NCBI RefSeq assembly: GCF_030867095.1
Contig: NC_081824.1
Coordinates: forward strand, 114,274,162 to 114,338,161
Length of the DNA: 64,000 bases
Origin: Alligator mississippiensis
Taxonomy: Eukaryota > Chordata > Crocodylia > Alligatoridae
Direction: 5' to 3'
Shown here: in pieces, positions 35,000 through 45,140 of the stretch
How positions within the stretch are numbered: the first letter of the stretch is position 1
Layout of the letters: each line of letters starts with the position of its first letter
Program-made: the position numbers and the translations under genes
Notes under the pieces: model-generated
What the model saw: the letters and a program-made list of their open reading frames with translations, nothing else
What the model was told of the DNA's origin: nothing
The model's database searches: none

Positions 35000-37900
35000 T
35001 CTTGCATTCCTGTTAAGGAGTCTGAACAGTCCACGATTCTCCGATTCTTTTTAGCCACAGGGGTGGAACGGCGGTTGATTGGTCGTTACCTGCCAATGTT
35101 TTGCTTTCAGAACTTGGTTCAATACCAGGTTTGAGGTGACTGTGATGAATCCAGCCTTCTTTCTCGGCAATTTGCACAGCAGCGTGCGTAGTAAGGAGAA
35201 TTTGGTACGGACCTGCCCAGACTGGAGCCGAGGCGTTTTTCCGCCGATGCTGTTTCACCCAAGCCCAGCTTCCTGGTTGATAGGGGTGAAGGTTACAGTC
35301 CAGGGGTACCGGCTGAACCAAAGCAGCTGACCTGTGTAAACACTGGAGAGACTCCTGTAAGGATAAAACATAACTAGTTAAAGAATCATCTCCGCCGAGT
35401 AAACTAACATGCGGATTTTCCCATCTTTTATATATAATAGGAGCATGACCAAACAATAACTCATAGGGGGAAAGGTTGAGAGGTCACTTGGGCTTGGTTC
35501 TTATAGCGAACAGCACTATTGATAATGCATCTGGCCACTTTTATTTGGTTTGGGAGCAGATCTTTCCTAAAAGGGACTTTATACTCTGATTCATATGCTC
35601 CACTTGACCCGAGGACTGGGGGTGATAGGGTATGTGGAAGTGTGCTGTTATTCCAAGAACTCTGTAAACTTCTTTTAAAACAGTTTCCATAAAGTGAGTT
35701 CCTCAGTTAGAGTTTATTTCTCCTGGAATGCCGAAACGTGGAATTATTTCTTTTAATAAGTGTTTAACTACTGCCACTGAATCTGCTTTTCGAGTGGGGA
35801 AAGCTTCTGGCCATCCTGTTAGTTGATCTACCGCTACTAGGCAGTGCTTGAAATTTCCAGCCTTGGGCAAATCCATGTAGTCAATTTACAGTTTTTCAAA
35901 GGGCAAATAGGCCCATGGTCGGGCCCCTTGTAGTTTTTTGTGCCGTCTGTACTTGTTGAAGGCTCTGCACTCTGAACATTGCAAAGTTATTCGTGCAGCT
36001 TCTAGATGTATACCTGGAGCAAACCAGGTGGATAGGACCTGTTCTGCTATTTCTCTTTTTTCTGAGTGGCTGCATCTGTGAGCATCCTGAGCCAGAGTTT
36101 GGAGCAAGGTGCGAGGAGCTATTGGTCTACCGTCTGGCACACACCACACTCCATCCTTTCCTTGCACAGCTTCCCACTTTTGGACCCATATGGATATTTC
36201 ATCTGCTGGGACTTTGTCATAAATCATGGACAAGGGTGGAAGAACAACTTGAGATACGAGGACGCTTTCTTTAGTCTGTAGTGCAGCGGCTCTAGCGGCA
36301 GCATCTGCAAGATGGTTTCCTTTAGCAATTTCAGTGTCCTCTCTGGAATGTCTGGGACAATGTATTACTGCTATTTCAGCCGGTAACATGATAGCCTTTA
36401 GCAATTCTTGGACTTCGGTGGCATTACTGATTACGTGACCAGAGGACGTGATAAAACCTCTTTGTTGCCACAACTGTCCTATCGCATGACAGATACCAAA
36501 GGCATATTTAGAGTCAGTATAGATAGTGACCCGGGAGGCTGTGGCCAATTCGCATGCACGTTGGAGTGCCACTAGCTCAGCGGCCTGGGCACTGGTCCCT
36601 GTTGGCAGAGGTTGCGCTTCCCATACCCAATGATGGGTAATGACTGCATATCCTGCGTGCCGAATTCCTTCTTGAACGAATGAAGAGCCATCGGTGAAAA
36701 TCACATAATCAGGATTACTTAAGGGGATGTCTAATAAATCAGAACGAGGTTTTTCTTGGGTCTCTACCAACTGACAGCAGTTGTGATGAGGGTCCCCATC
36801 CTCAGGATTTGGAAGTAAAGTGGCTGGATTTAGAACTGTACATCACTGAAGTTGCACATTTTCCGCTGCTAACAGCAGTACCTCATATCTGTTTAGACGC
36901 TGGTTAGAAAAGTGTTGGGTGTTGTGTTGTAGTAGGAGAGCTTCCACTGCATGAGGTACTTGAACCACAAGAGAGTGTCCTAACACTAAATCTTGAGCCT
37001 TTTGAACTAGCACAGCGGCAGCAGCAACTGCTCTAAGACAGGGAACTGCTGCCCTTGCTACAGGATCTAGCTGAGCAGAATAGTATGCTATTGGATGATT
37101 AGAAACTCCCCACAGCTGAGTTAAGACACCTGAAGCAATGCCTCGATTTTCATGAGTAAATAGGGTGAAGGTTTTCTGGTAATCTGATAGTCCTAGGGCT
37201 GGAGTGACCATGAGTGAATGCTTGAGTTCATGGAATGCTTTATTTAATGTAGGAGTCCAAACAATCACCTCTGGGGCTTCTTTTATCGTAGCTTCTACTA
37301 ATGGTCTGACCATCTCTCCATATGCTGGAATCCACTGTCAGCAGAAGCCCGCCATGCCCAATAAGGCTCGTACTTGCTGTTTATTTTTTGGTATGGGCAG
37401 ATCTTGTATTGCTTTGATGCATTTAGGTGACAGCTTACGGACACCTGGACCAATAATATACCCTAAGTACTCTACTTCTGACAGGCAATACTGAAGTTTT
37501 GTTGGGGATACCTTATGGCCTCTAGCAGCTAATCCTTAGAGTAGAGTCAGCGTGTCACGCTTGCATTGTTGTTCCGATGGGCAGGCTAGAAGCAGGTCAT
37601 CAACATACTGGACTAGAGCAGAGTTGGGCCCCAGAGTAATAGTAGATAAGTCTTTATGCAATATCTGTGAAAACAAGGTGGGGGATTCCACATATCCTTG
37701 GGGAAGGCAAGTCCAGCATAGCTGCTGATTTTCCCATGTAAAGGCAAATAGATACTGAGAGTCTTTATGAACGGGAATGCTAAAAAAAGCTGCACAAAGA
37801 TCAACAACTGTAAAGTAAGTGTCGGTCACTGGGATCGAAGTAATTATGGTTGCTGTGTTAGGTACTACTGGGTGCCTGGGAACCACATAGTTGTTGATAG

Positions 37901-38650
37901 CTCGCAGATCCTGTACAAAACGGTAGACAGGTTTTCCTTCTGCATGAAGCTTAGGTTTTTTTACTGGCAATACTAGTGTATTGCAAGGTGAGGCACATTC
38001 CCTTAGAATGCCTTGCTGCAAGTAGCTATCTATGAGTGGTTGTAGACCCTTTACTGCTTCTTGTGGTATCGGGTATTGAGGGACTGAGGGTGGCGGACCA
38101 GGCTTCACCTTGATGCGGATAGGCTCTGCAGACCGCAGGAGGCCTACCTCTGTAACTTCCCAACCCCACAAGGAACATGGTAACCCGTCTAAATCTGACG
38201 GGAGTGGAGAATTCTCTGGGCTAGGCAACAATGCCATCTGAAGGTGATCCATCCGATGCGCTGGTAAGGCGAGAGTGATACCACTCGGAGAGCATTTGAT
38301 GGTAGCCTGTAGTTTATAGAGTAAATCTCTCCCAAGGAGGTGCACTGGAGTTCCTTCAGCTAATAGGAAAGCATGATTACTGGTCAAGGGTCCTATCTGC
38401 ACTTGCGTTTCAGTGCCACGGGGCACTTGCATAGATTTCCCAGTTACTCCCATAATCTTTTCAGTTCCCGAGACTGCAATTCCTGCCCTTTTTGGAGATT
38501 CTCCCAGTGAGGACAGATCTGCTCCCATATCTATAAGACATTTATAAATTTTCCCTGCTATTTGAAGTGGTACATAAGGGGATGAAGGGGCGCAGCTATA
38601 CTCAAAAGAGGAAGATTTCCCTAGATACATCATGTGGAAGAGCCCCCCCT
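35000..38650 (-). pseudogene. pol: Inner ERV pro-pol
   Basis: Protease and reverse transcriptase share a long frame (37536-38633). The protease active site reads DMGAD instead of DTGA or DSGA, and the reverse transcriptase has VQYVDDLLLA. Connection and RNase H follow at 36843-37313 and 35886-36770, with TDGSS and the zinc-binding end of integrase (CSEC). The integrase core (about 35470-35885) is broken; a TGA at 35703-35705 falls at the second catalytic aspartate. The integrase C-terminus is at 35013-35456. Confidence 0.87.
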
Positions 38651-38779
38651 TATTTCATTGGGAGTCATCTATGTCCTGTTGCAAGCCCTGGATCCAGGGA
38701 TCTGTAGGATCGGTGCTTGCAGCTCGGTTGTTTCCCTGGGTTCCCCCCTTTCTTCCTCTGTAAGGGGGGTGTCCCCTAG

Positions 38780-40246
38780 GGCGGTTTGGGCACTCTCATT
38801 TCCAGTGCCCCAATTGCTTACAATAATTACACATATCATCGGGGGCAGGTTCCCTTGGGGTATTAGGCCTCCCTTGGTACCCCCTATAACCTCCCCTTCC
38901 TTTTCCTTTCAGCTGGAACTGGGAACTGAGAGCAGCAGCCAAGAATTTGGCTTCTTGTTGTTTCATTTTTAGCTTTTCAGCTTTTTGAACTTCAGGTCTT
39001 CGATCGAAGGCATGGTTAGCTAAATCTACCAATTGTTGCATGGTTTTCGTGTTCCAATCAGGATTATATTTGACTATGTATTTTTTAATATCTGATGCGC
39101 AACCCCCTACAAAGGTGGATGCTACAATGGTTTGATTTTGCGGAGCCTGTACGTCAAAACCTCCTCCATGGGTTGCAATGGCTTTCAGCAGCCTGCTGTA
39201 GAAATCTTGCGGATGCTCGTTCGGACCTTGGACCACAGAAGTTACCTTGGTCTAGTCAGTAGTTTTGCATCCTGCCCTGTTCATTCCTTCTAGCAAGGTC
39301 TGTCTAGCCAATTGTAATTTTCCTCTTTCATGATTATCTCCGTTTATTTCCCAATTTGGGTTAACCAACGGCCAAGGGACTCGTCCTGTCGGTTCTTCCT
39401 GTTGCCATTGATTCCCCTGATTTATTATATCTAATTTCTCGGCGGAGGTTAACAGCATATCCAAGAGTTGATTCATGTCTACCCATGTGGGGTTGTGTGT
39501 GGAAATGATGGTCTGTATCTTCCGTCAAACGGTCTCCGGGTCGTCGCGAAACTTCGGTGTTCCCTGTTGCCACGCCTGAAGATCTTGGGGATTAAAGGGA
39601 ATATGGGTATATGGATACTGGATCCAGTCGGCGGTGGGCACAGGATACTGTCTGAGAGGCATCTGTATGACCTGATTTAAACGCTGCCTAATATGTCCTG
39701 CTATGGGACTGAAAGTAGGCTCCGAGGGTGCAGGTACAGACCCTGACACTCCTGTTGCAAGAGGAGAGGAGCCCGATGGAGGGGTAGAAGGTGCCGAAAG
39801 GGCCGTGGCCGAAGCGGCCGGGTTTATTGCGGCTGGTCCCCCAGTCACAGGTGGTGGCATAGTGGGCCACCAGTCATCTGTTTCTGAGGCAGTTGGGTGA
39901 GGATAAGGGGGAGGAGATACCGCCACTTGACATTGCTGGGCGGCCAGAAGTGGTTGAGTCCCCGACGGGGTTAAATCTGTCAAGTTGCACCAAAGATACC
40001 AATAATCCATCTGTCGGGGATGGGGTTCCTCTGGAACCCCTTAAGGTACCTTAATTTATTCATACTGATGGATCCCAAAATCGGCCACTGGAGTTCAGGG
40101 TTCTCATAAGTGTAGCCAGGCCAGACACTAGTGCATAAGGCTATAGCGCGCTTCTTACTCAATTGGCCATGTCCAGATAACTTATTCCAGTTACTTAACA
40201 ATTCTCCAAGAGGACTACTGGCGGGAATTGACTGTTTCTGTCCCAT
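38780..40246 (-). pseudogene. gag: Inner ERV gag
   Basis: The ATG at 40244-40246 starts MGQKQS, a glycine-2 suited to myristoylation as in gamma-type Gag. Matrix is at 39980-40246, a proline-rich p12-like and capsid start at 39525-40010, and capsid at 39252-39476 and 38796-39236, with HPQDFYSRLLKAI. The zinc knuckle begins CNYCKQLGHWK and is cut by a TGA, with the final cysteine just after it. At least three frame changes or stops. Confidence 0.85.
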
Positions 40247-40669
40247 CGTCACTCTTGGCGGACGTCCCTTTTTCCAGATAACCTAATACACTATAAAGTT
40301 CCCCAAGGACCCTGCTTTCTTGGCTATCCCAGACCTAACCAATCTGGAAAGGCAGGTTCTAGGGTGCCTCGAACAGATTGGAGGACTTATCCAGTTAGAA
40401 GGTCAGAGACAGAGACGGTTCCTCAGTGCGCGAAGGGAGACATAAAATGCGCCACACAGATTTATTGGCTCAAAAGAGTCAAACGGGCAAGTAACTAAAA
40501 TTGCCTGTGTTCCCAGGTTTGAGGAACCGGAGAGCAGACTGGCCTGTAACACATTAGACGAGACATACACAACATATAAAAGACCACACCATGCCAATAA
40601 AATTGAAGGAGTCACCTTATCGTCCCGCCATGTCTGCAGCCTCAACCCAAGACTCCCATGGTGAACTCA

Positions 40670-40671
40670 CC
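40670..40671 (-). promoter_or_regulatory. Inner ERV candidate major splice donor
   Basis: The minus strand reads ACAGAG followed by GTGAGTTC between the primer site and gag, the expected place for the donor that makes spliced env RNA. Confidence 0.65.
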
Positions 40672-40731
40672 TCTGTTATGGCCGGCCGGGGGTTGGGTTC
40701 AGGCGGCAGTGGCAACACGATGAGCTGGGTG

Positions 40732-40749
40732 CTCCTGGCTGGCTCGCCA
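40732..40749 (-). other. Inner ERV primer-binding site, tRNA-Arg(ACG)
   Basis: On the minus strand TGGCGAGCCAGCCAGGAG, three bases after the 5' LTR. Its complement CTCCTGGCTGGCTCGCCA equals the 3' end of vertebrate tRNA-Arg(ACG) plus CCA as I recall it, over all 18 bases. Confidence 0.88.
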
Positions 40750-40752
40750 AAT

Positions 40753-41173
40753 TGATGGAGAAATTATCCGTCTAGGTTCCCAACCTGGTAAGGGAACACA
40801 TGCGGACTCTCCTGACCCCAACAGGGCTTGTTTCCCAGCTGAGACTCAAATAAGTGGGAGATGAGAGTGTGGTCTTTCCAGTTTATTCGGCCGAATATCC
40901 CCTGTCCTCATAAGGGCAGAGGCCCCGACTGTAACTTAACACACATATTTATAACCTTCGGTTACATAAGCTTTTCCATCGCATGCGCAAAACATTCAGC
41001 GGAAAATTACCAACACAGCATGAATTTGCTCATCCCACATGGTTGGGCCCAATCACCTTGCTTGTCCGTTTAGATTGACAGACCAGTGGCAATCTCAGTG
41101 CAATGTTGCATCAGCCAGCATCAACCAGAGGTCATGCAGAGGTCATGTTAATTTTTCTAACAATTTTCTAACA
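40753..41173 (-). repeat. Inner ERV 5' LTR
   Basis: A 421-bp LTR. Same ends as the 3' copy. TATAAATA at 40946-40953 and AATAAA at 40882-40887. Confidence 0.93.
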
Positions 41174-41177
41174 AAGG

Positions 41178-42389
41178 CCATTAACTTAAACTCGGCATTG
41201 TCTTTGGACCGTTCCATTTTGTTCTGAAAATGGTTAGCTGCAGCAAGGACTTCAGTTAAATCTTTAGTTTCCCAGCCAATAATTACTGTTTGAATTCTCT
41301 CAGCACTTTTATGGTTAAGTCCCTGGATGAATGCTGCCATTATTGCTTGTTTAGCATTTCCGACCAGGTCATCCATTCTTGAATATCGTTCAAATGCCTG
41401 TTTGAGGCGTTCTAAATAGTCACTGGGGTGTTCATTTTTGTTTTGTTTACAGGTATTTATTTTGGTCCAGTCTGCCTTTTTCGGGCAAATTGTGAGAACT
41501 GCCCGAACCAAAGCATTTCTCTTGTCAATAAAGTCTTGGCCAGTCCCTGGGTTTTGATCTGGCCAAGTACAGGCAGTGTACAGACGCAGCATAGTTTCCT
41601 TGGGCAAAATTAATCGCATGAGCTGATTAATGTCAGCCCATGTTGGATTATAACAATTTATAACAGCCTGCAATTCTTTCTGAAATTTTGCTGGGTCTTT
41701 CCTGATTTAGGGGAATGTTTGAGTTAAATTGTAGAGATCACCTGGAGTCTAGGGTGCATGCACGGTTACTATATTTTGTCCATCGGTGCCAGTGTCTGGC
41801 GTTTGCCTTAGGGGGTAAACTTGTACAGCTCGGGATCTAAGATTGATGGGAGATCTTTCCGTGCCTATTCCCATTCTTCTAAATACACCTGTGATGGGTT
41901 GTGACCTAGGAGTAAATTGCCACACTGGTGATGATTGAGTGGCAGGTATGGTGGATGCGTCTGGACTATTAAACTCTGTGGATGAGTTTACCAAAGGAGC
42001 TTCAGCTAATGGGTCCCCAGCCTGGGCTGCAGCCTGTTGCTGAACCGGTTGTTGTTGATGTGGGGGTCCCAGGAGAGCAGGGTTCGAACAAAAGTCAAGG
42101 ATATCCTCTGCTGGCTCCGGCGGCGCCCCAGGCAATGCTGGATACATCGGAGTGGTGGCCGGCGTGTAATTTGGGGGAGCAGCCAATTTCTCCTGAACAA
42201 CTTTTAACTGCTGTTTTAATTTTTTTTGAGAGTCTTTTAGACTTCTAGTTTGAGATTCTGTCCACCTTTTGGACATCTCATCAAACCAATAGAAGAACGC
42301 GTCCCACTGGTTTTGTGGTGTTTTGGATCCACGGGACTCTAAAGCCCCTCTTAAGTGCACTATTTTATCTTGATCAAATGTTCCTTCAA
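41178..42389 (-). pseudogene. gag: Outer ERV gag, 5' piece (matrix and capsid)
   Basis: Two frames. 41749-42360 is a Pro/Gln-rich matrix/p12-like part. 41143-41673 is capsid-like, with LKQAFERYSRMDDL and the HPSDYLERLKQAF major-homology-type segment. The frame is open up to the LTR break at 42389, so the true start codon was removed by the deletion that also removed R, U5 and the primer site. A frame break lies at about 41700-41750. Confidence 0.8.
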
Positions 42390-42775
42390 AAAATCAGGAG
42401 GCTTATATACTTTTTAACAGTCGCTTACAACTCACGTGATCGTATAGTGGAGTTTGCTAGAAAAAGCAGCTACAAACACTAGCTCATTACTGCTTTGTTG
42501 TTATCAGGATGGGAATTATGGGGGACACAAGGTTAGTTCACAAAGCAAGAACTAACACTCCCTTCCTGCCCCTGGAAATCAGAGTTTGTACATACTTTTT
42601 TCTGCTTTCTTCAAGGCTGCGGTGAGCGAAGCAGTTGCAGAGGAGTTACAAAGAACAAACACTTTCCCTTATCTGCTCTACTATGCAGAACCAGCAATTC
42701 CCCACAAAGCGGTTATGTCATCTTATAACTCGTATGATCAAAGTTTAAGGCATTTATTTTTTTTCTGATTCCACA
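42390..42775 (-). repeat. Outer ERV 5' LTR, truncated
   Basis: Homologous to 27366-27741 only. The part matching 27229-27365 (R and U5) is missing, and gag follows at once. It retains U3 and the TATA-like TATATAA. Ten bases near 42422-42431 (CGCTTACAAC) are absent from the other LTR. Confidence 0.88.
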
Positions 42776-43200
42776 GCCTCTTGCATCTGATGCCAGGTAT
42801 CCAGGCTCCCTGCCACTGTTGGTGTTGCTTCCATCTACGCAGGGTTTGGATTCCCAGCCAATGCACCAAAAATGTGGTAGCATCAGGAGAGATGCCCATC
42901 ACTGGGTATTCCCCAGCCCAAGGTTGTTGAAGGGGTGTCACTACCTGTGGTATCTGCTCACCTGCCACGACGTGGTGTTGATTAACAGAATGGGAGGCAG
43001 TTCCCCATTTGGGCCTGAAATCCCCTTACAGGTAGGATTTATAGTCTTGGTATTAACATGTCCATCAGCATTTCCACACAGTCCGATATTAGTGCCTGCC
43101 CTATTAAGGGCTAGCCAGACACTTTAACATTTCATCCATACAAAATTTAGGGCTGCCCCAAAAGGGCTAGCCAGACTTGCCCATAATGAGGTAGTTTGCA
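42776..43200 (-). mobile_element. Gmr1-like Gypsy, right part (leader, primer site, LTR end)
   Basis: Continues the Gypsy element beyond the outer ERV. At 42851-42868 the minus strand reads TGGTGCATTGGCTGGGAA, which matches the 3' end of tRNA-Gly (CCC type) at 17 of 18 bases as I recall it. The same 18-mer occurs at 54311-54328 in the plus-strand copy. The LTR would lie above 42871, ending GATGCTACCACA; its far border was not resolved. Confidence 0.7.
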
Positions 43201-43599
43201 GGCCTGAGCCGGGCACTGCCTGCTGAGAGCTCCACCATCCGTGCACTCTCTCCGCAATCCACCTGAGTTCAAACCAAAGTTGCTACACCAAAAAAACTAT
43301 GAGCCTTGCATTCCTCTGACCCCTGTCCTGGAGTGATGCAGCCAGGCTGCTTCCTTCTCTCTCTCTCTTCAGGTTGCTACAGCTTTTCTTATTTACTGCC
43401 ACGCTCCCCTTCCCCTGGGATTTATTTTTAACCTTACTTGGGGCTGGGTTTTCATCTGGCCACAGGCTGTTTCACTGTTCACCAAAGGTGCTACAGGGAA
43501 CAGTAGAGGTCAGGGGAGGGTCAGAGCCTTTTCCCTCACTCAGCTACAGTAGTCTCCCTAATCTAATCAACCCACTTATAACTTATTTTAGAAGTGGCC

Positions 43600-44312
43600 T
43601 GTCCCCCTTTCTCTAATATATCAAATCTTTTCTTTTTCATTTGTCCAAAAGCAGGTCCTTGTTTGTTACCACAGCATGAGCTTTTTATGTTGCTTTTCTT
43701 AGCTTCTCCCAGATTGCATTTTTCAGGCCTTCCCTTGCAATTTCTCTTTCATCTCTCTCCTCCTTTCAGAGGGTTCATTTGTTTTTTCTTCCAAAGACTT
43801 AATTCTAGTCTGGGTGGTCTCTGCTCCTTTGCACATGCTGATTTTCTAGCTTGAGATCAGGATCTTCCAGCAGTCTTTTCCTGAGCTGCATGTCTGTGAT
43901 CCCTAGTACTATCTGATGTCTGATCATGGAGTCTGTGAATTCCCTAAAATTACAGGATTAACTCACAGCTTGAGACCCTTTTCAAATTCCACAAAGGATG
44001 TTCCTCGTTTTTGTGACCTCACAGCTATTTTTCAAGTCTCATTCTTTTTTGGAGAGCAGTACTTCTTAAACTTTTTGATCATGGTCACATACTCTGCCTG
44101 TTTCTCTTGGTTCAGTTGCAGACTATTATATACATCCAGTGCATCAGCACCTTCTATATTAAAAAAAATAGCTACTTTTGGTCATTTGGCTTCTCAGTGG
44201 CTCCACTCGCCCTCAAGTACAGGTTTAAATGTTGCTCAGACAACACTCTTCCAGTTCTCTGCCACATGGCTGGAGAATTTCAGCTTTACTGAAGCCCCTA
44301 ATTGCTCCATTT
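43600..44312 (-). pseudogene. gag: Decayed gag of a different Ty3/Gypsy element
   Basis: Starts MEQLGASVKLKFSSH on the minus strand. With frame changes it then gives ALDVYNSLQLNQ, IKKFKKYCSPKKNET, FVEFEKGSQ and ITDMQLRKRLLEDPDLKLE. These fit, in order, the Gag pattern of vertebrate Gypsy elements in which a 'YC.PK.N' segment is followed by 'R.RI..GI.D..LRERLL'. A CCGNKQGPAFGQ remnant near 43660 may be the zinc-finger region. No pol was found. Confidence 0.65.
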
Positions 44313-44362
44313 TCTTTTTCTTTTCAAAATTCACTCCATACAATGCAGTCACCTGTTTTCAA

Positions 44363-44463
44363 CCACTTCTGGCACCATATTACATTGTGGGTTCAGTTCA
44401 CTGAGGCACAGGCTGTTTTTACAAAGTGGTTTGTTTATTTCTCTAACAGCACGTGCCTGCACG

Positions 44464-44497
<34 letters not shown>

Positions 44498-44640
44498 GCC
44501 ATCAAACCCTCTCTTAGCTCTGTTCAGTTCTGCCTCGCTCTAAAAGGCATACAATCCTTACAAGGGATATTCAAATAAAACTCTGTTCTTGAACAGCCAG
44601 GCAGTTAATGGAGTTGGGGGGAGTAACCTCTGACCACATA
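44363..44640 (-). mobile_element. Probable LTR and leader of the 43.6-kb Gypsy
   Basis: Upstream of the gag on the minus strand. TGGTGCCAGAAGTGG (44363-44377) sits where a primer site is expected, though I cannot assign the tRNA. Above it an AATAAA (44434-44439) and a CA/CG microsatellite (44461-44500) lie within a presumed LTR. Borders uncertain. Confidence 0.45.
44461..44500. repeat. CG/CA microsatellite
   Basis: ACGCGCGCGCGCACACACAC and onward, a pure alternating dinucleotide run. Confidence 0.9.
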
Positions 44641-45113
44641 TTGTAGAAGTCAAAGCTCTGAGTCTAGGGGTATTGTCATGCGGGACATCTATATGCAGTG
44701 ACTAATTTGGTGGGGAGACATTATACATACAGATACTCCCTCAAGGGTGGTTTACTACCATCCTGCTTGCTGTCTATTAACAGAGAATTGTAAGCTATTT
44801 TCACTTTGTTTGTTCGAACTATGTATAGATTTACCTTTGTATTTCTGTAATCTAACTTAATCAAAAGCTTGTTGGTGGGTTTATAACCTGGGGTAACAAG
44901 GGCAGTCCTAACTAAACAATGACTATTTGCCTATCAGAAGAGCTACACCCTGCACGGATGGTTAATAAAAAAGGAAGAAGTGAAATTCTTCTAAGTGTTT
45001 ACATGGATGAAAATGCAAGCCAGACTATGGCCAAATGCATTTCAAAGGGAAAAGGCATTTGATGCATATCAAAAAGGACACCTAAAACTGTCAGACAAGC
45101 TGCCTGTCTGGAA

Positions 45114-45140
45114 AAGTCTGGTTTAAGTTAAACCAGACTT
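45114..45140. repeat. Perfect 13-bp inverted repeat
   Basis: AAGTCTGGTTTAA, one base, then TTAAACCAGACTT: a near-perfect palindrome capable of a hairpin, at the left edge of a GC-rich block. Confidence 0.85.

Larger units (their letters stand above)
33034..41173 (-). mobile_element. Inner ERV (gamma-type), full length
   Basis: A minus-strand provirus with both LTRs (33034-33455 and 40753-41173), a primer-binding site, splice donor, gag, pro-pol, env and polypurine tract, about 8.14 kb. AAGG flanks it on both sides (33030-33033 and 41174-41177). It sits inside the gag of the outer ERV. All three genes have stops or frame breaks. The two LTRs differ at about 12 positions plus two small indels by eye. 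Confidence 0.93.
27229..42775 (-). mobile_element. Outer ERV (gamma-type), split by the inner ERV
   Basis: A minus-strand provirus: 3' LTR 27229-27741, env about 27778-28910, pol about 29240-32755, gag 32779-33029 and 41178-42389, truncated 5' LTR 42390-42775. Flanked by GCCT on both sides (27225-27228 and 42776-42779). The inner ERV (33034-41173) lies in its gag. The 4-bp duplication, CWTC motif, CX6CC transmembrane motif and pol type place it with class I (gamma-like) elements. Frameshifts, stops and loss of the primer site make it non-functional. Confidence 0.9.

Noticed and set aside
40732..40749. Sequence matching tRNA-Arg
   Set aside because: Only the last 18 bases of the tRNA match, at the expected place next to an LTR. 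It is a primer-binding site, not a tRNA gene. The same holds for the tRNA-Gly-like sites at 42851 and 54311.
42390..42775. Independent solo LTR
   Set aside because: It matches the LTR at 27366-27741, shares the GCCT flank with it, and is followed by gag on the same strand, so it is the truncated 5' LTR of the outer ERV.
43916..44404. 162-codon plus-strand frame with hydrophobic segments
   Set aside because: It is the reverse strand of the decayed Gypsy gag, which gives conserved motifs on the minus strand.
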